In this document: piece by piece, positions 1-10,019 of the stretch | Layout: each line of letters opens with the position of its first letter | Numbering within the stretch: the stretch's first letter is position 1 | Assembly: GCF_004193775.1 (NCBI RefSeq) | Contig: NC_041003.1 | Coordinates: 43,963,611 to 44,027,610, forward strand | From: Glycine soja | Lineage: Eukaryota; Streptophyta; Magnoliopsida; Fabales; Fabaceae | Direction of reading: 5' to 3' | Length of the DNA stretch: 64,000 bases | Position numbers and translations under genes: made by a program | Notes under the pieces: model-generated | Seen by the model: the letters and a program-made list of their open reading frames with translations, nothing else | The model's database searches: none | Told to the model about the DNA's origin: nothing

Positions 1-479
1 CTTCCTTATCATTTGTTAACTAATTTTTTTTTCATATTGACTTAAATATATTTTTCAAATCTAGAAAATAGGTTGTTTTCAAATTACTACATAAAAATTC
101 ATTTTTTTTATCAAAAAAACTACTTAAATATTTTTTTGTTTTAATTTACTACCTGTCGTTAATCTCTCTCTCCGTTACGATGATGTGATAATAAGATGTG
201 ATAACGTAACACTTTGTCATCATCCAACAAAAGAAGACCAACGACATGTATTAAATTAAAACATATTTTTTTCATATACTTAGTTGAAAAAAATAAATAT
301 TATGTAATAATATAAAAACAATCTATTTTTAGTATAAAACCTTAATTAAATCATTATTTTTTATCATAAAAATTAAAGAAAAAAAAGTATAAAAAAATTT
401 ATAATATTTACGCATCTTACTTATTTTAGTTAGACAACCTCACCATTATAAACATGTTTAAATATTAACGTATCTTCCT

Positions 480-536
<57 letters not shown>

Positions 537-602
537 ATTAAGGAAAGCAAAAATACCTTGTTTCCTTGGTTAGTTTGTGATCATTCGTGATTAGATTTTG
601 AA
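1..602. other. AT-rich intergenic DNA
   Basis: Very AT-rich sequence with short A and T runs and no coding signal that I can see. It ends in a long (AT)n tract just before the LBD relic. Confidence 0.6.
482..532. repeat. (AT)n microsatellite
   Basis: About 25 uninterrupted AT dinucleotides. The tract lies about 70 bases upstream of the broken LBD gene start and is likely to be length-polymorphic. Confidence 0.95.
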
Positions 603-1114
603 ATGGTGGGTAATTCCTTACCTTGTGCTTCGTGCAAGTTGTTGAGACGTCGTTGCTCCTAGGATTGCATCTTTGCTCCTTATTTTCCTTCCAATGATCT
701 CCAAGTTTGCCATTGTGCACAAGGTCTTTGGCTGCAGCAATGTCACCAAAATGCTAAAGGTCATTTTAATATCTAGTTTCTCATAAGCTAAAAGAATTTC
801 ATTGAGATAATAATCAACAATTTACAATATCTAATTAGCTTACGTTGAATAGTATTAAGTAGCATGGCTAGCTCAGCGTAGTTCTAGGTAGTGTATCCTA
901 TATATAATTAATCTGTTTGTGTATTTTACTTTTCTATATGTATGCAGGATCTTCCAGTTCACCAAAGAGAAGATGCAGTGAGCAGTTTAGTGCAAGAGTT
1001 ACAAACCCCGTGTATGGTTGTGTTGGAATCATATCTTACCTAGAAAGTCAAGTTTCTGAGTTACAAAAGCAGCTTGCGGTAGCTCAGGCAGAGATTCTTA
1101 GCATGCAAATGTAG
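603..1114 (+). pseudogene. LBD (LOB-domain) transcription factor pseudogene
   Basis: A relic of a two-exon LATERAL ORGAN BOUNDARIES DOMAIN gene. The exon-1 part (603-759) starts with an ATG and encodes a recognisable C-block, with CASCKLLRRRC, then DCIFAPYFPS, then KFAIVHKVFGCSNVTKMLK, followed by a GT. The exon-2 part (948-1114) follows a pyrimidine/AG acceptor and encodes DLPVHQREDAVSSL, then TNPVYGCVGIISYLESQV and a leucine-zipper-like tail ending at TAG. It cannot be translated. There is an in-frame TAG at 660-662 where the family normally has Lys between the second and third cysteine pairs, a frameshift near 697-704, and a small deletion with a frame change near 990-1000 where YEANA-like residues are expected. 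The second half reads open only in a shifted frame. Intact LBD proteins are plant-specific DNA-binding regulators of organ boundaries. The best guess is an LBD12-like class I relic. Confidence 0.85.
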
Positions 1115-1458
1115 GAAGAGCCTAGCTTTACCCACGCTGATATATATCAGGATGACAAATTGTTTCTCTATATGTGTCAAATATCAATAGTAACTACGAA
1201 ATGTTTTTCTCATTGTTTTCTCCTCTTCCCACCTCTTGCTATGTATGTATTCAAAGTATGTGAAGATGAGTGTTTGAAAATTTGATTTTAAATGAAATTT
1301 ATTTTAGTTAAATTTAATTTTGATGTATATAATTGATATGTTTGGAAACGTGATGATCACCGTGGAAATATATGATAACCTGAAAGTAATGGTGAAAGAT
1401 GAGACAACATAATTTTCTTGGATCATCCTAAGGGAACATTGCTCATAGATATTCTTTA

Positions 1459-1517
<59 letters not shown>

Positions 1518-2617
1518 AGAATTAGATAATTACGTGATATTTTTATTAGTTATCTTAATTATTATTATATTAAATAATCTAATTAGAGTAATCTTGATAT
1601 TTTTATTGGAATAAAATAAAATTAGCTCAAAAAGTTAGATTCTTAATTACCTTCCCATAAGAATTCTTTTTGAAAAATCTAGATAAAAACATTCTTGAAA
1701 AAAATCTTTTCCAGGACTACTTTTTTTTAAAAAAAGATATATCGAACATGAGAAACAATAACTCCCGATACAAGATTTCCAAAAAACTAAAAAATTATTC
1801 TCTACCAAATTTGTCCTAAACTCAAAGCCATCAAAATGGATTAATGCACTCCATTGGGCCAAACCTATATAAAGCCCATAAACTATATATATAAAAAAAA
1901 AAAAACTTATCGTCCAGTATGTTAGAACCAACCCATGAGCCTTGAATCTTAAAAGTTACCTCACTTTTTAAAAAAGTTTTAAATTTCCTCTATTAATTAT
2001 AAATCTCTCTTACAAAATAGTACATGAAAAATAATATATTTATTTATAATATTTTAAAAAATTATATTGGGACTCAAATTATTATTATTTATATGAACAA
2101 TTATTATAAAAATTATATTTAATTTCTCATTTATACTTCTCCATTCTTGTACTTTTTTATGTTTTGATTCTTATATTTAGAATATATGTTTTACTTGATT
2201 CATTTTTTATTTTACTATCAAGAATGTCTTAACTAACAAAAGTGAAGAAAAAAGAAGAAAAAGATAAAAAAAAAATAAAAGAAAGTTTTAATATCTTATT
2301 TCATAAAATTAACCCAATTAAAAAATTTAGTTAAACAACATAAATTTTATCAATTACACAAATTGGAAAACCAACCCAAATTGATGGGTTGAGCAATTTA
2401 GCTCACCCCTACCATTTTTATTTGGTTAGGTGGGTCAACCCACCTCATTCGATAAGCAATGATAAATATATTGTTCTTGTGCTTGGTGGAAAGAGATGGG
2501 TGGCATAGGATGTCCATTTCTTGATTATGTGCTTTTTAGACTTTTAAGAACTATATTGATATTATTGTAAATTAAAATCAACAAGTAATAGGTAATCGGT
2601 AAAGCCATCTAAATGTC
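1115..2617. other. AT-rich intergenic DNA with a microsatellite
   Basis: No gene is supported. An open frame on the minus strand at 1647-1931 has low-complexity composition and no family resemblance. Around 2365-2450 there is a short inverted motif (GGGTTGAGCAATTTAGCTCACC and related GGGTCAACCC) that looks like transposon debris. Confidence 0.5.
1460..1515. repeat. (AT)n microsatellite
   Basis: About 27 AT dinucleotides, flanked by TTTAGA on the left and TTTTAGA on the right. Confidence 0.95.
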
Positions 2618-3727
2618 TGTTAAATTATTTGTAAAGACAAATATCACAAAAAGATATTAAATTGTGATTTTAGAAATTTTTAATTTCTTTTTGTAAATAA
2701 CAAAGTTTTTCGTCTAAAAAAATCTTTGTAAAGATAGATAACAGGTTTTGAAAATCTTAGTTAGTTGATGAAAAATATTTTTGCAAAGAGATATACCAAT
2801 GGTCTAAAAACAAATTCAAACCCTAGACTAGTCAAAGTAGACAAAAAATAAGAAAATAATCAGATATACATGGATTTATACTAGTTCGTCTCAATCACTG
2901 AAACTTTGTCTAATTCTTGGCAAAAACATCAAGTTTCACTTCACACAAGTTACAAATATTTTCCATTGCTACTTTTGGCTCTAAAACTCAAGCTCTACTT
3001 TCAACTTGATGATCACCCAATATTCTTTGTCCTACCAAATCATTGTCGACTCTAAACAAATCAACAAATATTTGCTGATGGGTTTGCACACTGACTAATT
3101 CTATGATCGTCTTATAGACGAATTTACAATCAACACTTAGTCTTTTTCTCTCAATATGATCAAAGTATTTTGAGAGCTTTTAAACTTTACAAAAATATAC
3201 AAAAAGCTTTAGAATAAATAATGTTCTCGCGTAAGGTTTGTGTCTTTGTTCTTCAAAGTTTATGGTATTTATAACCTTCACCTTAAAGTATCCGTTGTCT
3301 CACAATGGATAAATTTTTTCACTTGCTCTTCATCTAATGATAATTGTCATTGAGACATTTAATGCTTGCATTAAATGTACATCCTTTCTTCATGTAGAGA
3401 GTTCACTCTCGTTGGCTTCCGTGTTGAGTACTTCATCAGAAAAGCGCTTCCCTATAAGTCAAAGCAGATTTGCGCAGTAGAATGTGCCTTTTTGATAGAG
3501 TTTGACACTTTCAAATCTTGATCTCCATTTATTAATCATAGGATTTCTATATATCCTAGAAAAATGTATCTACAAAGTGAATCTCAGACACAACATATTA
3601 AGTGAAGATATAAATGTCAACTCTTAAATGTTGTATCAGATGATGACTTAAGTTCGGTATCATCTAATAATTCAGACGTAGACTTGCATAGCATAATTTG
3701 ATAACACATCAAATGCAACTTTTAACA
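2618..3727 (-). mobile_element. Probable solo LTR of a retrotransposon
   Basis: A ~1.1-kb block bounded by TGTTAAA on the left and TTTAACA on the right, the short inverted ends (5'-TG...CA-3') typical of LTRs. Read on the minus strand, it has a TATA-box-like TATAAATACC (plus-strand about 3265-3278) about 0.45 kb from its 5' end, as expected for a U3/R junction. It contains no reverse transcriptase, integrase or gag sequence, so it looks like a solo LTR. A 5-bp target duplication is not clean: TCTGT occurs at 2616-2620 and 3728-3732, but this overlaps the left LTR end. The type is inferred from structure only. A Copia element is likely but unproven. Confidence 0.45.
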
Positions 3728-5317
3728 TCTGTATTTATTTATATCTAATTAAAATAATTAGGAGTCATGATTCGTTTTAAGACATGAATGTTTTTTTACT
3801 TAACATTATTACTATATCAAACGATTAATATTAATGGTGTAACAGTGAACCACCTATCATAGAATTCACCATTAAGCAATTAAAAATCTTTGTTAATGCC
3901 ATTTTTAAATATTTATTATAGGATTAAAATAAGTTTTTGTTCTCAAAATTAAAATATATTATATTTTGACTCAGAATAAGGTTAAGTAATTTCAAACCTA
4001 TGTATAACAATTTATGGTGGTTATAAATCTTGGGTTAAAAATTGTCACACATTACATAACAATCTCAATAAATTGAAGAAAAATTACTATAAATGGTAGA
4101 AAAATTATCACAAATTGTACTTTTTTTTTGCTATTTGTGACGGTTTTTTTAATAATTTATAACAAATTTTAATCTCCAAAAATCTTCACCTAGACATAAT
4201 TATCCGAATCATGATTATCAAATTCTCGAGTTAACTCGTTAACTCTTACGAGTTTACGACTCTTACGAGTTTACAAGTCTACTTACTCTTTATGAATTGA
4301 TTCTTGAGTAAACTCTTTTTTTTATAGACTCTCAATATACTTTATAAACTCTAAGTAAACTCGATAAACTCTCGAGTTTACCACCAAGTCAACAAGTTAG
4401 TAAATTAAAAAAAGTAGACAAAAACATAAGTCATTTTGGGTTGTTTTTTGTCTGTTTAGTGTTTAACATACCTTCATTTAGTGTATTATTTTCAAACACA
4501 AAAATTATCACCTTTAATAATATCAAATCCTTGTTCTCTAATAACATCAAATCCGCTATGAGAATGATCTACCACTACTATAACATTTGCACATTATTAT
4601 CTAGTAGTAATGCATTATTAGAATTGGCTATTTAAGTATTGTGAAATTTATGATTTACTATTTTGCTTTATTATATTGTTGAAATGTTTAATTAATATAT
4701 TATTTATAGATATTTTGTTATTATTTTTATATGAAGTAGACTCCTACGAGTCTACAAGTTGACTTTACAAGTTGAGTGTATAAATTTCTCACAAGTCTAC
4801 GTAAACTCTCGAATTTGATAATTTTGATCCAAATTTTACACCAAACCAAAATATGACACATTATAATTTATGAGAACGAAAAATAAAAAAAAATCAAAAT
4901 AACGAATTTTACGAATTTTGTAAAAATAAAAAATATATTTTATTTTTATTATAATAATAAAAAACTTATTATTCAAATTAACGATTGATCACTAATTTGA
5001 GTCTAACACAATTATATTAAATATTTAAAATGACGGATTTATCACAATTAATAGTATTGCCTAACTCAAAAATCTTCCGTACATGTGATTTAAAGAGAAT
5101 TAGTATTGAATGAGAGAGTACAACTTCACTAAGTAGGCTATTTTATGTAATAATAATAATAACAAGTAGATTTATCATGAGAAATTTTTATTGGACATAA
5201 AACAAACGAATCCTCAAGCTATTAGCTATAGTAGATTACACTGAAACATTAAAAAACTGGAGGTTGATAGTTAATCTATCTGCAACAGCAACATTGTGAC
5301 AGTGACAGTGTCGTAGG
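3728..5317. other. Intergenic region, promoter side of the CCR-like gene
   Basis: AT-rich DNA with a foldback element at 4214-4822 (listed separately). The ~490 bases before the CCR-like start codon hold the presumed promoter and 5' UTR. I cannot point to a convincing TATA box. The open frame at 4441-4635 lies inside the foldback element and resembles nothing known. Confidence 0.5.
4214..4822. mobile_element. Foldback/MITE-like element with inverted ends
   Basis: The left end reads ATTATCAAATTCTCGAGTT and the right end, reverse-complemented, reads ATTATCAAATTCGAGAGTTT. Internal to both ends are clustered copies of ACGAGTTTAC and ACTCTTACGAG motifs in both orientations, the kind of subterminal repeats seen in non-autonomous DNA transposons. 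The ~0.6-kb interior encodes no transposase. The superfamily is not determined and no clear target duplication was seen. Confidence 0.6.
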
Positions 5318-7631
5318 ATGGAGAAGGTGGTATGTGTGACCGGCGGCAGCGGCTGCATTGGTTCATGGCTCGTCCATCTCCTCTTGGATCGCGGCTACAC
5401 CGTTCACGCCACCGTCCAAAACCTCAGTTATTACCATCCCACACTCTTTCTTTCATTCATTTATTAATCACTTCATTGCAACAAAACCTTTCTAAGTTAA
5501 ATCGCTTTTCCTTCTTCTCTCACTAACAACAGACGATGAAGCCGAGACGAAGCATCTTCAATCCCTCGACGGAGCGTCCACGCGCCTCCGCCTCTTCCAG
5601 ATGGATCTCCTCCGCCACGACACCGTCCTCGCCGCCGTGCGTGGCTGCGCCGGCGTCTTCCACCTCGCCTCTCCCTGCATTGTCGACCAAGTCCACGACC
5701 CCCAGGTCTTGTTTAACCAAACTTCTCTTAAATCTTCAATCTTTTTGGCTTTTTGCATGACCCCATTTCGGTTTCAATGCAGAAGGAGCTTCTGGACCCG
5801 GCGATTAAGGGAACCATGAACGTGCTCACGGCGGCGAAGGAAGCAGGGGTGCGGCGCGTGGTGCTCACGTCCTCCATCTCCGCGGTTACGCCGAGCCCCA
5901 ATTGGCCCGGCGATGTTGCCAAGACGGAGGAGTGCTGGACCGACGTTGAATATTGCAAGCAAAAGGGGGTTAGAAAGGGTTTTCAATTTTTCAATTTTTC
6001 ATTTTCTTTGTTTTTGTTGTTTTTTTCTTCGTGTGTTAAGTGTTTGTGTTTGTGTTTTTTGTGTGTGTGTGTGTGGAACAGTTGTGGTATCCATTGTCGA
6101 AGACTTTAGCTGAGAAAGCTGCTTGGGATTTTGCTAAAGAGAATGATTTGGATGTTGTGGTGGTGAATCCTGGCACTGTGATGGGTCCTGTTATTCCACC
6201 AAGGCTTAATGCGAGCATGGTCATGCTCGTGCGCCTTCTACAAGGTGAATGGATAAGAAATTGTTTTTTCGCATATTTTGCTGTAGAAGTATCTTTGATT
6301 TAGTGTGCACTTTTGTTTTGCTTTCTCTTTCTCTGAATGTTGGCTTTGTAAATTAAGGAAGTTCTTAAATTTAGTGGCAGTGTTGCCAAATAGTATCCAA
6401 GGGGCACCAGCGAGGAGAGTAGATAGCATTGTTTTTAGTCACGTGAAAAGAGGTCGAGGGAGACCAAGAAGAATATTTTAAGTTATTATAAAGGAGATCT
6501 TATAGTGAATAATATATCTAAGAATTTGATTTTTAATTGTCTGATTGTGTCGTGCAATCATGTAACTTACCTCACCTAGCAGGATAAAACTATTGTTGTT
6601 GACTGTTGTTAATTACCAAAGTATCCAAGAATTTTGGCCCTGGTGGAGATTCATTTTATAAAATCTGTTACTGTGTAGTGGATAGGATCACTGGATAGGA
6701 CCTATAGAAAATTAGAACTTGATGCCTTCATTAAGATCTGCTACTTCGCTGATGACTTGTTTTGATTTTGCTATAGTCAATATATAATGTTTTGGGGGCT
6801 ACTGAGAATTTGTGATATTTTCTATGCTGTGTTGCAGGCTGTGCCGAAACATATGAGGACTTTTTTATGGGATCGGTCCACTTTAAGGATGTAGCATTGG
6901 CACATATTTTGGTGTATGAGAACAAATCAGCGGCTGGTAGGCATTTGTGTGTTGAAGCTATCTCTCACTATGGTGACTTTGTGGCAAAAGTTGCTGAACT
7001 CTATCCAGAGTATAATGTGCCTAAGTAAGCCACACACTTGATACATGTATTGGCAATGCTATGCAATCATCTTTTGGTAGGTGATTTTGCTTGATTCTTG
7101 AATGAGTTGTTGAAGAAATTCTGATTCTTATTTGAATACCAAGCAATTTGGTTCATGTGTAGAGCAATGGTTTTCAGTCATGCACTAACTAATCTATCTT
7201 GTGTACCATCAATGTTGTGGTTTCTTAATTCTTATGAGTTATGACCTGATCAGTACCCTACATGGCTTTTACTGCAATGGATAGTGCATGTTGTAGTGTA
7301 CACCTTTCCAGTCTTTCTCAAACATGCAAAGTGAGGAAGTGATTAGTTAGAGTAGCATTTGAAGCTGAATAGTTATTTTAGACTTGTCTGTATATTGTCT
7401 TCATAATCAAAATATAAGGTTGATATAATGCTACTAGTGATCATTTATACAGAACTTACTTTGTATTGTGTCATTTTCCTTTAAAGGATGCAACGAGATA
7501 CCCAGCCGGGATTATTGAGAACAAAGGATGGAGCAAAGAAACTGATGGATTTGGGTTTGCAATTCATTCCAATGGAGAAGATTATTAAGGATGCTGTAGA
7601 GGATTTGAAGAGCAAAGGGTTCCTTTCATAA
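5318..7631 (+). CDS. Cinnamoyl-CoA reductase-like NAD(P)H-dependent reductase (extended SDR)
   Basis: Six exons: 5318-5426, 5533-5705, 5783-5968, 6082-6244, 6838-7024 and 7487-7631. All introns are GT/AG and the joined frame is open for 320 residues. The N-terminus has the Rossmann motif TGGSGCIG (residues 8-15). Further along are the TSSIS strand (123-127) and the catalytic YxxxK as Tyr159 and Lys163 in WYPLSK. The extended-SDR signatures PGTVMGP and [12 protein letters not shown] follow, the latter in exon 5. The family reduces aldehyde or CoA-ester substrates, or related carbonyls, in the cytosol. True lignin CCRs carry NWYCY. Here the equivalent stretch is [13 protein letters not shown], so this is a CCR-like protein (similar to Arabidopsis At2g33590/At2g33600 in my recollection) and probably not the lignin enzyme. 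Its substrate is unknown. Anthocyanin-type reductases are a less likely alternative. Confidence 0.93.
6059..6076 (+). repeat. (GT)n tract at the intron 3 acceptor
   Basis: A TG/GT dinucleotide run ending a few bases before the exon-4 acceptor (AG at 6080-6081) of the CCR-like gene. It is part of an unusually long T/G-rich 3' intron segment. Confidence 0.8.
6380..6620 (+). mobile_element. 3' tail of an RTE-type LINE in CCR-like intron 4
   Basis: Reading 6407-6475 on the + strand gives a degenerate [21 protein letters not shown], the GRGRPR signature at the C-terminus of many plant RTE-like LINE polyproteins. It is followed by decayed sequence and a TTGTTGTTGACTGTTGTT stretch at 6593-6610, resembling the short-repeat tail of that LINE type. 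It lies in sense orientation within intron 4 and carries no intact open frame. Family assignment is from motif memory. Confidence 0.55.
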
Positions 7632-7792
7632 ATAATGCTGCTGCTGCTGCTATTTAGAACCAGAGTGTAATGTTTGCAATATGAGTACTTATGACACGAG
7701 CCTGCAATGTATAGTTTGTTTCCTCTATGCCTATGATGCTATGCAAATTGGCGCTGACTCGATATGTATTGTCAATCTGATGCTTTTTTATT

Positions 7793-7798
7793 AATAAA
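7793..7798 (+). terminator. Likely polyadenylation signal of the CCR-like gene
   Basis: AATAAA about 160 bases after the stop codon, followed by a second AAATAAAA. This is a reasonable near-upstream poly(A) element. It is not tested. Confidence 0.4.
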
Positions 7799-8439
7799 AA
7801 ATAAAAGCTAGAATAGACCGGGAGAGGTTAAGGACTTGAATATCACTGACTCTCATGGATATTTTCAACATTTTCCTGAACATTTCATCTTGCTCTAAAC
7901 ATGCCAGGAATTGCATATCACATTAATACTGATTAATATTGTGCGAAGTAATGTAGGATTTTTTTTATAAGCTACCGGGAATATATTATTAATAAAAAAG
8001 TGAAGTACAAGATGTGTCATTTTTTTTATCAGTAAATATTAATTATTAATTTTTTGTTAGAGAAAAAATCAAACCCATGACTTTTTTTCTTTCTCCTTTT
8101 ATCACTTAATCAATCTTATAATTCAACAAAATGTGTTAAATCATTACAACCATAACATTTGCTGTCACATGATTAAAAGTTAAACATAACATTACAACAA
8201 ACACAAATAACAACATATAGTCCATCAAATAAACACATTTTCATTGTCCCATACTATGTCAAATATCCCAATCAGCCACATACTAGGAATGGAAGATAGG
8301 AGGAAATGGGAATAAATTAAATTAAAATTTAAAAATTAAAGGACACTTTATAAATATAATGCTCTATATAACATTAACATGAATTTAAAAATAACATTAG
8401 TTTTAAATGATGACAAAATTTATGTTTAAAAAATGAGCA

Positions 8440-8800
8440 TAAGTTAGTATGGAATGAATGTTATACTTGGATATCCTTGGATTTGGCAATGGTCCCTCCT
8501 GGATCCGTGTGCGGTCACTTTTTGGTTACACTCGGAGTTGGAAAGAACAAAGAGGGAGAGCCACATGTGGAAGATCATTTGGAGGGCAACTATATACAGC
8601 TTATGGAAACAAAGAAACAATTGCATTTTTAAGCAGGAATTACTGGATAGTCAGCTGCTGTTACAACAGATTAAATTTCTTGCTTGGTCTTGGCTTCACT
8701 CCTTAACAACAGATTTTATTACTCCGTTTGCATTATGGAGCAATAACATACGGACCTGACTTCTTTGTTGTCTTTTTTCCGGCTATCCCATTAACACAAT
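8440..8800 (+). mobile_element. LINE remnant (polyprotein C-terminus)
   Basis: An open stretch at 8454-8759 encodes a HMWKIIWRATIYSLWKQRNN...LLLQQIKFLAWSWLHSL pattern. This W-x-I-Y-x-LW-K-x-RN then K-x-x-x-WSWL layout is the end of the reverse-transcriptase-associated zinc-binding segment of plant L1-type LINEs. Only the last ~100 residues survive. No upstream RT domain is present, so it is a 5'-truncated, dead copy. Confidence 0.7.
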
Positions 8801-10019
8801 TACATAGACAACACAAAAACAGCTGAGAAAAGAACAGTAAAAAAGTCAGTTTCAGTAACATACAAGCGTGCCTTATTGGTTGATATATGTGGATGCATAT
8901 GTAATACGTGTGTTGTGAGCTTTTGGGGAGGAGATCGTAAGATTAAGTCTCGGGTGTTTGATGGTGTGAGGTGTCTCTTTGTGGTCTAGGTGCGCGAATT
9001 GTTCGGGTTAGAGAGTGCGGAAAGGAATTGTAGGAAGATTGATATAAACTCCTGCAGCACTGGCATAATAAACATAGATTAATGATTAACTACTAATTTA
9101 TATGTCTTTCAATTATATATTATTATTTGAATTTTATTTTAAAAATCAATAAATTTATTATAATGAGTTGAGATTAGATGATTATATATATATTTTTTAG
9201 TATTAGATGATTATATAAATTTTTTTTAGCTCTAGTTGGATGACTCTTGTTGATGTTTCTCTAATTTTTGGTATCATTGGTACCTATTATATAAAATATT
9301 TTTTGCTGATTTAAAAAAGTTATGCGTCAACTTATTTTTAGTTTTAGGTTTTTCTTCACTTTAAAGGAGAATTTTTTAGGAGTTTTATTCCTACAGGTTT
9401 CAATTCGAGTCCTCATTCCTCTATGCGTATATTTTATATGTTCTTTTTCTACTATGTTATGCAAATGCTAAGACTGAAATATTCGCATCTAAAACACAAA
9501 TGTCTATGGTTATATTTAGCTAAAAGTAAAAAAAAATATTTTTTTTACAAATTTTAATATATATTTTTGAATTTTAATGTGTAAAATAAAGAAGAAAGAA
9601 ATTATTATTTTACAGTAGTTTAGTTGTACCCGTAGTTGTCATTAATTATGACTCATTTTATTTTATACAATTTTCAATTTAATTCCTATAGATATACTTT
9701 CTTTTTATTTTACAATTTTTAATATACCTTTTTTTTTTATTTCAGTCTCTCACTCTTCATTCACCTCAGCATTTAACAAATACTAACATAAAAAAATTTC
9801 AATATCACAAAAAATTATTATAGAAAATATTACTGTTTTTAAAAAAAGACTAAAGTAAAGGCTTCAGTAATTTCTTTTTACAAAAACTAAACATTCCCAC
9901 ATTAAAATCAAATTCTCAAACTAGTATTTAAGATCAGTTTCAGACTTTCAAGTCCCCATGTAGTTGCACTTGTACCCAGACAAGTTCTCTTTCGCTCTCT
10001 CTTTCACCGGAATCGGATC

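Larger units (their letters stand above)
7632..10019. other. Intergenic region between the CCR-like and RanBP2/RRM genes
   Basis: Holds the CCR-like 3' UTR, a LINE remnant at 8440-8800 and AT-rich DNA. The presumed promoter and 5' UTR of the RNA-binding gene lie in the last few hundred bases, where CTCTCTTTC-type pyrimidine patches precede the start codon. No other gene is seen. Sequence at 8870-9060 is less AT-rich than its surroundings, but I could not identify it. Confidence 0.5.

Noticed and set aside
1647..1931. 94-residue minus-strand frame
   Set aside because: Hydrophobic and Phe-rich from poly-A tracts, with no homology-like motif, codon bias or splice context.
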